From NCBI GenBank assembly GCA_038030265.1, contig CM075938.1, forward strand, positions 23,599,009 through 23,663,008: a stretch of 64,000 nt of DNA, given 5' to 3'. Origin of the DNA: Corythucha ciliata (taxonomy: Eukaryota > Arthropoda > Insecta > Hemiptera > Tingidae). Under the pieces are notes generated by a model. It was given only the letters and a program-made list of their open reading frames with translations. It did no database searches and was not told where the DNA came from. A program made the position numbers and the translations under genes. Positions within the stretch are counted from its first letter, which is position 1. The number at the start of each line of letters is the position of its first letter. Positions 31,975 to 43,974 of the stretch are shown here, in pieces.

Positions 31975-34183
31975 AATATTATAAATAAATCAATCAATAA
32001 AGATATATGTATAAATCCTGGAGACCACTGAATTCGTGTTCTAGAGGTTCTGAAACGTGAAAAAAACATGACATGACCCATGTTTGCCACCATCACGACG
32101 AGACCAAAAGCTAAAAGCTATTTTTGATAGCACCCGGTCCTTAATTCACGTTATTTTGAAGGTGCGTTCAGGAATCCGTTGGAACAATGGGGAACTTGCA
32201 TGAATGCCCGATTTAGGAGAAAGTATACTGGTGAATTGGCACACGAACAGAAGGATATCAACGGCAGTTGTACAGCCCGCGATTGGTGCGTCTGGTGATT
32301 TTTAACTAAATTTGGAAGTTCTTCAATACGGAATGGATGGTGCGAGGGAAAAATGACGTCAAAGTGCAGTTTTGAAGCATTTGGGGAAACTCTAAAATGT
32401 TTTGTTTACACTCAACAAGAAAAATTAAACCCCAGAAAACGCGTCTTCCCCCCTCTTCCCAACACTATCCATTTCATTAACTGCCCTGTGACGTAATCAA
32501 ACCCCCACTCAAAATTTTTAAAAATTCGCCTAAAAAAAAACCCTTGATTCATTTCAATGTTTATTGTGGGAAATAGTCTTGCTGAAGAGCCCTCTTCAAG
32601 AAACACCAGTGATTGAAAAATGTGCAAGTTCCCCATTGCAGAAAGACGAGCAAAAATGTCTCAATTACTACCACGTGAGTGGAAAGATAAAAGTTTATGG
32701 TTTCAATAAGCACTAAAATTTTAATTAACATCTCCACATCAATCTTTTCACACGAAGCCATATTCTTCACTGGACGCGGCATCCACGCTCATCCATGTGA
32801 ACTGGTCAATGCCTGCTGTTAGGGCATTTCTCAAACGCTTGCGTAATACTACGCCCGGGGCGGCAACGCTCATGTGAACCGGGTCTAAAGAGTTCTGTGG
32901 GGCTGCGTGGCTGTTGGCGCTTGGAGGACACAGGAGCACATGATCAAAGAGACTCCTACCAATCGAAATTGGGAAATAACCTTCCCCCACGGGACCGGAC
33001 TATAATTGGTAATATATAATAACGATAATTGATTACTAAGAGATTACATTAACCGTAGCCAGTCTTTCAATCCGTAATTAGAGAGATTTTGCAAACAGCT
33101 CCGCTAACGCTAACGTTAACCCTATTCACATGTCAACCAACGAAATGTTTATCACCCTAGCAACGCGTACACAAAAATTAACTTGCATTTACGGGACTGG
33201 TTGCAAGTTTTCTGTTTGTTTTCCCGACATTAATTTTGGTGAACTGTCAATCAAGTTCTTTTTCTTTCGCCGCTATAATTCATCGTATAACTTTGAGATG
33301 CGAAAAAGTTGGAAAATATTTTATCTCCTCCCCCTGTACACCAGCCTTCGAAAAGTTTTTTAAAATGCGTGATCACTGATTCGTTCCCGTTAATCTCTCT
33401 CTTTTCTTTCTCGAGGGATCTCTTCTCTGGTCACTGGGATCGTTCTGATTTCCTAGCCCCCCCCCCCCTATTCATTGGTGGGAGTGGGTCGGGAAAAATA
33501 AGATGGGCACGGTGAGTGGTAGACTTGAATACGATGAAGAAGAAAGAAGTACGAAAATAAGCTTCGTCCGGCTTTTATTTCCAGTTCATTTATGAAGGAT
33601 TGGGTGTGTGTGTGCGTGTGCTCCGAGTTCAACGGCTTTTAATGAGAGATGTTGCTTTGAAGATGGACTTGATGATAGAAGAGTACAAAAAGCACTAGAC
33701 TTTGATTGTTGTTTATAATATAAAAAAAAACACCAATTGAATATTTTAATTGGAGTATTTTATATTAAATATTAATTATGTTTTTCGTCCGATAAGAACG
33801 TGCGTCGGGTGGGTTCACGGTATTTCCCTTAAATTAATCTCTTAATGGAAATGCTTTTTTTCACTATCGCTTTCTAATTAGAGAGCAATCAGTTGAGTGC
33901 TACGTCTGATGAGATTTTTCGTTTGATTAAATAATATAATTTTCCCCTCTTTCAGACGGAGGAAAAAGAGACCTTGAAGAGAACCGGAGACGACTAGTGT
34001 ATTGACAAGTGTCGAGGAAATGGGTTTTCCCGCTCACATCAGCAACTTTCCCTCTTTTTTTTCCAAGAGAAAGAAAATTGAGGAGCTGAGTTGACGATTT
34101 TGGTTTTAGTCCCACTGGGGGCCAAGAGGCTGTCGGGGCTTCGAGGGGGAAAATGGCTATTTTTAAGAAAAGTGCGAGTTGGG

Positions 34184-34216
<33 letters not shown>

Positions 34217-37200
34217 GCTCTGTTTCAAACCAGAAACTTCATTGAGTTCGAAACCAGTTGAAATGAAAACCAGTTCAGGCTCTGGAGGAATCCTGTGGCG
34301 ATGAAGGGGGCTACTTCTGTAAATTGGAGGTTACATCTCTCAACTAAATCTTATCCTTTCTTTATAAAACGACTCATTTTTCTCGTTAACTACAGATGTG
34401 CATAACAATCTTAATTTGTATTGTACGCGTACTCATTTTAAGGTCTTGAGCTCCTGAACCATTTTACACACGTTCAACTTGTGGGATTCAAAGGCAGAGG
34501 ATAATTGAGGTTCTTATACCGCCACGCTTCCATACCTGCATAGGTTCAAATTTCTCAAAAAATAAATCACGGGGTGAACCAAAAGGAAGTTGCGGGAGCC
34601 GGGGGGGGGGGGCAGGTGGGTGGCGTTACTGTGTCTCGTGTTAATTGAGTGTAGGCTTGTACCCCCTCCTTCTCCCCTGGAGTAAAAAATAGATGAATCA
34701 GCAAATTAAGGTAATTTCTCCGCGGTTGAACGATGTTGGGTCACGTACTGTCGCGGGGATGCCGGGGGGGGGGGGCTCGAACAATGACCCACGGGTATTG
34801 GAATCAACTTTAAGAGAACCCGTTTTGTCGTCTAATTTAGTTTTAAATAATAACGACAACTACAAAATCGTCCGATCAGGGTTAAAACCGCTATTGATTG
34901 CCCACCCCGAAGCTGTACTGAGTCACTCTGGTAGATTAACGCTGTTTTTTGTGTGTTACTTTTCCGGTAAAAAAAAAACAAGCCATAGGCGTAAAAAAAG
35001 TGAAGACAACAACTAAAGAGCCTTTTCTTCTGCCTTCGGGGGTGGTAACTCTTTTTCTATAACACCGAGAAAAAGAAAAAAGAAACGTTAGCATTCCGAG
35101 CGCTTTTTCATCTTTTTTTTTTTATATATATTACTTACTTTCCTAACTGTCTCAGATAAACGAAGTGAAAGAGCGCTTCCAGGAAAAAAAGATAAAACAA
35201 ATCGACGCCCCCCGTGCATTCCTCAACATTTTATAGGACCCCACCCCCATCCCTTCACCATCTTCACCATTTCCCCTGTTTTACTTGGGCCACTATTTCT
35301 TTTTTTTTGTGTGTTTATAAAATGTAAGCAACGGAAGTTAAATAGTGCAAAGATAAAGTAAATATGAAGAAGCCCTTTTATTCTTTTAGAAAGGGTTTTG
35401 CAAGGACGCGATAAGGGAGAAAAAAAAATCGTTTTCTTTTGTCCTGCAGCCCCCTTCTCGCTTATTTGATGGGCGAAAATAATGCTTCCAGTACCATTTG
35501 GCTACAGTTGAATTTTATAGACATGTCTTCATCCCTCTCAAGCAACCGAAGCTATTGGAACATTTGAAAGAAGGAATGTGGATAAATAATTACGTCATTA
35601 AAATAGTAAGATTGACCGATAAGGAAAAAAAAAAACAAAAAAACCTCGCACTAATACTGCTCTTGTAACTGTGGTATGGGTGGTGGGAGAGGGGTTATAT
35701 CATGAACATTGTAAACAGTTTTTCAATTTATATTCCATCCGGGAACGAAATTATACTAATTGTTTAACGGATATTCAATCATTTATCTCCCGCGCCCTTT
35801 TTCTGTCAACGTTGTTGTTACACACACTCAGCGCCTATAAATTCATGCGAATTGTAAACGCTCCAAGGACATTTTCAATATTTTATTAACGTAATCCTCA
35901 CTATGATTATTAAAATGTTGAGCGTGCTTTTCTTTTTTTAAAAAAGCCCCTCACGTAAACAGTAAACACAGTAAGGCACGGTAAACAGTACTCGTTAAAG
36001 GTCACTCGTACAGTGTCACTTCTTAAGACCTGGAGGGCTTTACTGGACCAAATTCAGTACTGCTCCGTGACATCTAAGCCAAAAAGGTTATTGCGGTTCC
36101 TCGGTTCAAAACGAGTATCAAGCACATTGAGGGAGAGGAATTAAGGGGGAACCCTTTTCGGTGCTAAAATTGATTAACGAGTAATCCCCCCCCCCTACTC
36201 CTCACGTTTCAAACTCTTATTTTCCAGCATTTTCCCTCGTGTTTGTTTTTAATACATGCCGAGTTTTTTTTGTTTATCAACTGGAAAATTCTTTAGAAGT
36301 TGTTATATGTGAAGGGGAGTAAAAAGTGGATCTAAATGGATTATAGCCTGGGGGTAGGGGGTATAGATATAACCCGTTCAAACATAAACTTTGTATGTTT
36401 TCTTTTTCGACAAATCTTGTCAAACACCTCGTTTCTACTATCTCGAATCTCCCCACCCCCGTCACCCAACACCCGTCTAAGAAACCCACTCCTTCAAGTT
36501 AATAATAAGCTTCAGTGAACATGATTAGAAACCAGGAAGGTGTAGCGAAACTTCTCCTCTTCCGTTAATTTCCTGGGGGAGCCGAAAAAAAAGTGTATAG
36601 TTTCATTTGATTAACCCCCTCTTCCCATTAACATCCTTCCCCCAACTCTCGTTTATCCAGATTTTAACTTTGGGATGATATTTTCTTCATCTCGAAATCT
36701 TGCCCTTGTCATTCTCAACACCTCCTGTCTGTCCCCGCCTTTACTCTAAAAGGCGACAAAAGTCATTTGCGTTGGCATTGTGCATTGTAATCACATGAGT
36801 CTTGAAAAACGAGGCTTGTGAAGGGGAGGAGGAAGGAGGATCTTCTTCTTCTTCTTCTTAAATGGTGGGAGAAGGAGAAGGTTGACAAGGACCTAAGTGA
36901 GCACGTGCACACCTACGTGTTCAGCAGATGCTGGCTCCGGTGATGGTGGCGTGTGTGGTGGTAGGTATAGGAGGGTTGGTTTTTGATAGAAAAATGCTGA
37001 CGAGACTTGAGTATATCACGCCTTGTTCACCTTTTGAAATTCTCAACGTTGTAACCCGACCCGTATTTATATAAAATAATATCACGGTGTCGGGGGAGGG
37101 GTTCTTAACGAGTTCAATCTAGGTAACACAGGGTGAGGGTTAAAGCAATTATGACGTCGCTCCTATCAGAAGCTCGGCACTAAAAACCGGTTTAAAAAAA

Positions 37201-40200
37201 TGTATAAAAAGCATTTTTCAACTACCGGGCATCATCTCTATTTACTTTTATTCCGACAATTAAAGTAGTCGCTATGGCTCTATAGCACCAACTTCTAGCA
37301 ATATTGGCGATTTCAGCTAAACTTTACCCATTTTTGTCTGTTTAGTCAAAGCCCTCGCCCCAGTCTCATTGCCAGTGAATATTTACAAAGACCAGTTTAT
37401 TACTCGATAACTTCGTTCTTGGTCCAGACCAGAATTATATCCGTGTTTGATGAGTAAAACAAGAGATCAAATGGAATGGTCCATAAATGCTTCGTGGAAT
37501 AAATTTAGGGCGAGTAGGGTCACAAAGAGATAGGAGGATATACATCAGGGATAAAGTGTGCAATTTTACCGTGATGTTTAATTGTAACTGTAGGGTACGG
37601 CTTTTGTCCGACGACAAGACTAGCATTAATGAAAAAACCGCTTTCGTTGATTAAAATAAAATTTTGTATGTATTATAAAATGAGAAATAGTGAGAGTTGC
37701 TCTGAGGTGGACGAACCAGCGTAGGTGGTGGACCCGTTTCTTTCGTGTTTCTCTCTCTCTCTCTCTTCCTGTGTCCCCTTAAAAGACAATTCAACATAAA
37801 AAAAAGTGGGTCGCAGTAGGAATACTTCGTTTTTAGCAGCTTGAAGTTCCGGTTAAGTTTCGAAAACGAGCGGGCAATCATTGATGCGGGATAAGCCCTT
37901 CGGTAAAAAATTGAGAAGCGAAAGACCGAACGAGTTACGAAGTATGCATGAAGTTGGATAACGTGGTTCGAGTAACAGTTGCGTTCTGTAACTTGACGCC
38001 ATGGACGGATTAGTATTTTTTTTTTTTTTTTTTTCCAAAAGGAGACCCTCTAGTTCCCAAGAGAAGCCTCTAAGTTGAAAAGGGCTTTTCCCTGGCGTGG
38101 GTTGACTGTGCAGGACGAGTAGATGCTATAGTTTCTAGTTTCTTAAAGGAGCACGAGGTCACTGTAAGGGATGAAGTTGGTGCTAGTGGGGAGGAGGCAG
38201 AGTTCGTTAAATTAACAACAGATTAAACTATTGTAAGGGCCTCTATCCTTCCTCTTCTCTTGATCGTTTAAATTAAATTTAGTGCGATAACTTGACTGAA
38301 GAAACTCTGTTAGAAGTAAGGGGGGGTTCGTTTTTGTATAAGGAAAGATACTGATTAAAGCGAAAAACCTCCCTCCCTTCAACCACTTTTCACCAAAAGG
38401 GTTAAGTAGGATGTAGATTACCTACCCCCAGCCTCATTGAGCGCCCCACACAACCGTCACATTGAAAAAGAGGGTGCTCGAAAAGGACTATAGAAAAGGG
38501 GGCGTGGTGCTCGAATAAGGACTAGAAAATGGGAAGAAAATCTATAAAGTTATCGCTTAAAGGCAGAAGGGGTAATATCCTTTTGGTTAATCTTCTAACC
38601 TCATTAATTATCATACCTTCATCGTCACTCCTCACTTTACCATTACCAAACCTCCCCACCCACCGCTTCCCATTGTGCGGAAACGACAGGATCACGAGGT
38701 GCTGTCCTAGGAGTGGGGAGGGCGGAGTGTGGTTGAAACGACGCCAGTGAAATTGATGATGTGACAGGTAAAGTGTTGCCCTCGTAGGAATAACAAGGTT
38801 GAAAGTGAAGAAGGTTTATAGTGTCGATGAGGAAAATGTGAAAGGCTGGCGTGAGGATGGCGAAGAGAGTGTTTAAATACTGCCAGAATGAAAGAAAAAC
38901 GAAAAAGTTGAATTTATACATGTACTCTCTTTGAATTAGGAGGGGGAATAAAGAGTAAATGAGGTCAATTTGCATGATTGGGAGGTCGAATCAATTTTTG
39001 AAAAAAAAGAAACCACCCTCTTTTCCTTCATTATCATTATAATTGCCAGAGATTTTTAGCTTTAAAATAACCGATTTTTTAGGGGGGTGCGATAGGACCA
39101 GGGCCCCTACCCACACCTTGATTACTTCATCTTTCACTCCTATCAAAAAGGTAAATTCAGAGGCCGTAAATGATGACGGTGGGATAGGGGTGGAGCTGAT
39201 GCTTCTTTTGTTATCAAATCTGGTGGAACAGAGTTCTTCCCTCGGAAAAAAAAAATACTCCCGCGGCTTCCATATGCACAATTACGCCCGCGGGTGCGAT
39301 AAGAGCATAATGATTGATGACGGAGAATCCGCCTACCAAACAAATTGTGCGGAAGGGAAGAAGGGTCGCTAGACGAGGAAGAATACCCTTTCTTTTGGTT
39401 ATTTGGAACAAATAATATCTTATATACTCATTATCTGTGAGTTATAATAAAGACCGATACTCGAGGGGTACTCTAAACAGGAGCCGTTGGTACTTATGCG
39501 TGTGTTAAATGCTAAATATTAAATCAGAGAACCGAGAATTGTGGGGGGGGGGGAATTTAATTGGGTATCTCACTAGAGTTTCCTCTCCTAATTTTTTTTT
39601 AGTGGTGATGACGCCCCTCCAGCCATCCTACTCCATCTTTTCTAACTTTCTACCCTTCACACACCGACATTTTGATAAAGAGAATACTTTATCAAAGTGT
39701 AAAAGTGTCAAGACGGCAGAATCCCCCTTGGACTAGGAAGCATGAGCAATGAGAGCTTCCCATTTTGACGGCAGGGCGGATTGGACAGGAGGGGAGGAGA
39801 AAAAGAACAACACTTGTCACCTACTTCGCCTCATAGACACGATCTCATACGTCTTGGCTTGAAGAAGTTGCGGTGGCGGAAAAAGTTGTTTTTTTTTTTG
39901 CCAAAAAGCCATCCCCTTCGCCATAGTTTTTTGGAAGTGTGCGCGTGTGTTGGGGGTTAGGAGGTTTTCTCATCCCCCAAAAAGTCACTTCTTCTCATTA
40001 TCACCAGACCAGACCCCACCGTTTTCAACTTGGTGATCCTTCTCTTGCACAGTTTTATTCATGAGCAGATAAACGCCCCCAGAAAACTCTTTTGTAAAAG
40101 AAAGTAGTTCAACAGTAATAGTGATTTAGTCTCTTTTTATCTCTGCCGTTTTAAAGCAAGGGGAATAATGTGTAACCTAATTATGTATCGTTGGTCTTCA

Positions 40201-40450
40201 TGGGGAAAAAGGTGCACCATTTTTAGGGAGAGAGACAGTAAATGAGAGGGGCATTTTCGGTGATAAAGTGGTGGTATTTTCTCCTATTTCCACGCGCACA
40301 CTAACACTAGCTCCCCCCCAGGGTTCAGCTACCGAAGGGCTAGGTAACCGGTCTCTGATATGATAAGATTGTGTACGATTTATGCTTTTTTATTTGTCCT
40401 CGCGAGGTCCCTTTTCGACTTGAATCACAACTCTCTATACCTAATGAGTA
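31975..40450. other. Long non-coding stretch with simple repeats
   Basis: Nothing in these 8.5 kb is recognisable as a gene. Contents worth noting: short direct repeats CGCTCATCCATGTGAAC / CGCTCATGTGAACC at 32787-32803 and 32868-32881; A31 at 34184-34214; G12 at 34601-34612 and 34764-34775; a (CTT)n tract at 36840-36859; a (CT)n tract at 37749-37768; T19 at 38016-38034; G11 at 39543-39553. All frames are below 112 codons and unrecognised. Confidence 0.4.
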
Positions 40451-40458
40451 GCCCTGAC

Positions 40459-40510
40459 CAGTGGCGTGCCCATGGGGAAGGTTTTGGGGGTCAGAACCCC
40501 TCTCAGAGGA
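40459..40510. mobile_element. Transposon-end-like motif, CAGTGGCGTGCCCATGGGGA
   Basis: CAGTGGCGTGCCCATGGGGA followed by a G-rich GGTTTTGGGGGTCAGAACCC stretch has the form of a DNA-transposon terminus seen widely in invertebrate genomes. A matching opposite end was not found in the following kilobases, so this may be a truncated copy. Confidence 0.35.
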
Positions 40511-40599
40511 CTTCAGCCCAGTTAAGAAATAACAAAAAAATAATTAAAAATGAAAAAATATCAATCAATATCAATGGAGCTTGTGCATATTGAGAAAAG

Positions 40600-41810
40600 A
40601 GCGCTCGGGCGAGAAGTCTGTCGTCGCTGAGGAAAGTTTCCAAGTACCTTTTCTTATCATCACTGCCATTCCAAGGTTGAAAAGACCTTTGTATTTGTTG
40701 TTTTTTTTTTAGCGGTCGACAGCTATTGTTATAAAAGATCACATGTTCCAGTTATTTAATTTGTAGAATATAGTGATTGTGCAAATTACGAGCATTTGCC
40801 ATGCTCTTAGAGGCATACATCACTCATTCACTCCCTACATCACATTTCGTCCTTTCGAACGGCCACTCTTCAGCAGGAATGCCTGATTTTTAGGCCTCGT
40901 TTTCGTACTCTAGGGGGGCTAGTAAGCTTCTTTTTTGAATAGTTTAGAATAACTTTTTAGAACAAGTTCATTCTGACCCACTACAGAATTTACTGATGAA
41001 TCTAAACAATGCCTGTATTATTGTATTGTATGCCTGTATGTATTAATGCCTTGCGGGATTGGTGTGAGACCGTCGTGAAAAGGGGAACGCTGTTCTCACA
41101 CATACCCGAGATTTCTCCGCACCAACACACGGCCGCGAGTCGGTGAATGCTCGTGACTGTGGCGAGAGTCCACACATTGTCTGAGGTACACCCGAGCCTG
41201 AACCGATATGGATCAAATTATCAGGAGAAATACTGGCCAGCAACGGCAGACGGCCGTAAAATGAAAACAAGACGTGACTGGCTCGGTACAGGCTAAAATC
41301 GGGCTTGTGTGGGCTGGCACATTCAAAGTTCGTATATGTAGATTTCATATCACTGGCACACGGCCTTGTGTGATGTCTGTGCGGTGAACTCTCGGATATT
41401 TGCGATACAGTCGTGAATCGGGTGACAATTTAGCGGTAGGAGGCCTGAACTGTCAGATAGCAGCATTTGCGCGTAATTTATGCATTCAAAATTATTCGAC
41501 TAATTAAATAGCCACTCACTTGTCTTTAATCAAAATAGCTGTCGAAATAGCTGTCGGACATTGAAAAAACTAACTATTTACAACGCTGGACTACAGTGAT
41601 GGTTCTTGCTCATTTATCCCCAGTAATGACGGACTCCCCGCTAGATCGCTCTTTTCGTTATCTTTGCACTAGCCCCATAAATTAAATAACTATAAAAAAG
41701 TGAAAGAACGAGAACAAACAAACAAAAGAAACAAAAATGGATTTGTTTGGCCCTAAAAACTCGATATTTAGTCCCGCTAAGTAACTATACATGGCACCAA
41801 TGGTATTTAT
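40600..41810. other. Non-coding stretch without a recognised gene
   Basis: A GC-richer block at 41040-41360 has a 101-codon minus-strand frame with no recognised motif, and the word ACACGGCC twice (41125, 41359). It may be a decayed repeat; no termini are visible. Confidence 0.35.
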
Positions 41811-41819
41811 ACCACTGAC

Positions 41820-41865
41820 CAGGCGCGGATTCAGGATTCACTCAAGGGGGGAGGGCTTGAGAAAT
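41820..41865. mobile_element. Transposon-end-like motif, CAGGCGCGGATTCAGGATTC
   Basis: CAGGCGCGGATTCAGGATTC followed by CTCAAGGGGGGAGGGCTTG resembles the same CAGTGGCGGATC class of ends as positions 290-305. It lies about 80-120 bp before the class C array, the same layout as other end-plus-array units in the window. Confidence 0.45.
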
Positions 41866-41939
41866 TGTGTGTTAAGCTCAAGTAAAGCTTGTTTGAAAAC
41901 TAGCCCACACACACCATGAAAAGTGCTATGCTAACTATA

Positions 41940-43250
41940 CTCGCGTCCCAAAATGGCAAAACTGACTGATGGCTAAACTGGCTATTTGTGCCCTAAAAAA
42001 GGCCAAACCAACGATTCGTGCGGCCCTGAAAATTCCTGAAAGACCGTGATTCCCGCCATGAAAATGGCTGAATCAACCATTCGCATGCCAAAAATGACCA
42101 AACTGACAATTCGCGCCCAGGAAAAGCCTAAAACAGACAATTCCTGTCCTGTGAATTGAAAAATCAACCAATCCAAACTGATCTTTCTCGCCTTGACTTG
42201 ACAATTTGCGCCCTACAATGGTAAAACTGACGATTCAATCCCAGCCAAAAAATAGCCAAGCTGGTAATTCCCGCTCTAAATGTGTCCAAAGTCCAAACTG
42301 ACAATTTTCTCCCTGAAATGCCTGAAAAAGTGATTCCTGTTCCAACAAGGTAAAATCGACCATCTGCACGCTGGAAATGCCCGAACAAACAGTTTTCGCC
42401 TTGGCTTGACATACTATTCACTCACGCCCTATAAAGAACAAAAACTATAAAGGACTCTATGAGCCCTAAAAATAGCCAAACTGGGTGTTCAAGTCATAAA
42501 ATCGACAAAAATGACTACCAACAGTTTTGAGGCACAGTTGTGCTCTAAAAAAAATGGTGAAGTGACAATTTGCACCTTGAAAATACCCAAACAGACGATG
42601 GAGTGGTTAAATTGGCAATTCCCACTCTAAAAATGGCATAACTGACCATTCGGACATTAAAATGGCAAAAGTGACGATTCGTTCTCTAAAATATCATACT
42701 GACTATTCTCGCCCTAGAAATGACCATACTGACAGCGCCGTAAAAATGGCCAAACATTCATGCCCTAAAATTGACAAAACGAATTCTATATTTAACAGTG
42801 TTGTGGGACTATTCGCAATTTCAAACAGATGAGTCCTAAAAATCGTAAAACGACAATTCGCGCGTCAAAAATCGCCAAACTGAGCCTTCACGGCTTTCTT
42901 ATGTTGATGTAATTGTGTTAATGACAAAAATTGACGATTCATAACCTTAAACATAGCAAAATTTTATATTCACGACCTAAAAATGGTATACTCGTACTCG
43001 CAATTCACGCTTCAAGCTCTAAAAATGGCCAAAATGATCATTTGCGCTCTATGGAGGCTGCGGTGGCGTTCATGGCGATTCGCGCCAATACAATTTCTCT
43101 TCACACAAAAAAATGGCGTCCGCGCACCGAATATGGGCCGTCCCGACTTTAGCAACGGATTCCTCCCCCCGTGTACGCCTAAATGCCTAATTTGACTTGC
43201 TGTACCAAAAAAAAAAAAAAGTTCCAAACTAGCTATTCGCGCCCTAAAAA
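41940..43250. repeat. Degenerate ~30-bp minisatellite array, class C
   Basis: About 40 imperfect units match ACAATTCGCGCCCTAAAAAT followed by GGCCAAACTG. Well-preserved neighbours are 28-32 bp apart (for example 42100-42130 and 42620-42740). The core AATTCGCG(C/G)(C/N)CTAAAA is shared with class A, pointing to a common origin. A14 interrupts it at about 43207-43220. Confidence 0.85.
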
Positions 43251-43955
43251 CGTGCGCACGTTTCCACGGACCGCACGGATTCTTCCACCGATGGTGGCCC
43301 TTCTCATTTTCCGATTCAAGGGGTGAATTTTGGCCCGGGCCGACTGCACTCTACAATTCTCCGCGAGGGACTCATAGACCGCATCCGACTTGGTCCTGAA
43401 AATCGTCTACGACTGTATTATTTTCCTGGTACCGGACAATTTTATTAAAGGCCTTTCAAAATTGGACGAAACAGTGCATCTAGGTTCACGAGACGGTTGA
43501 TCCGAAAATCGAAACGGATTTTTCGATCAAACGAGCCATTGAATGGGTGCTCACCATTATGGAACCATTTTTGACCACTTGTGCACGGTTTCGTGGCCCT
43601 CAATTTGACAGCCCTGAAGTCCGAATGTGTCGAATTTTCTGCGGACCCAGTGAACAACCGGGCATGGCTCGGTCGTACGCAAGTGACAGTGGGTGAGGGT
43701 ATAAGAAGAAGTCCTGGACGCCAAAGGCCCTGTTCAAATGTGCCGTATTCAACACAATAAGAGTCCAGACGAGATAATGTATTCTGAGATTTCCTCTCCA
43801 CCTCGGATGGATTCCACGTTTCGGCTGGTCACCATCGCCAGCTTCTTTTAGCCATCACACAGCTTCTTTTAGCCTTTAGGCATCACACCGATGCCTCTAT
43901 AACAAGGCAGACCCTATGGAACTGAAGCGAGGATCAATTCGGCGCCCTATTTCAC

Positions 43956-43970
43956 GGTTGAGAATCACCA
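43956..43970. mobile_element. hAT-like right terminus
   Basis: GGTTGAGAATCACCA equals the right end of the hAT element at 10084-10098 except for the last two bases. Upstream sequence (43260-43950) is GC-richer, unique, and has a 118-codon minus-strand frame without recognised motifs. A matching left end was not found, so the copy is truncated or the left end has decayed. Confidence 0.5.
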
Positions 43971-43974
43971 ACAT

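Noticed and set aside
33937..34000. Acceptor-like CCCCTCTTTCAG followed by a charged reading frame
   Set aside because: The frames stop after 13-15 codons and no donor follows; insufficient for an exon call.
38766..38775. ACAGGTAAAG donor-like site
   Set aside because: No pyrimidine tract upstream and no convincing exon before it.
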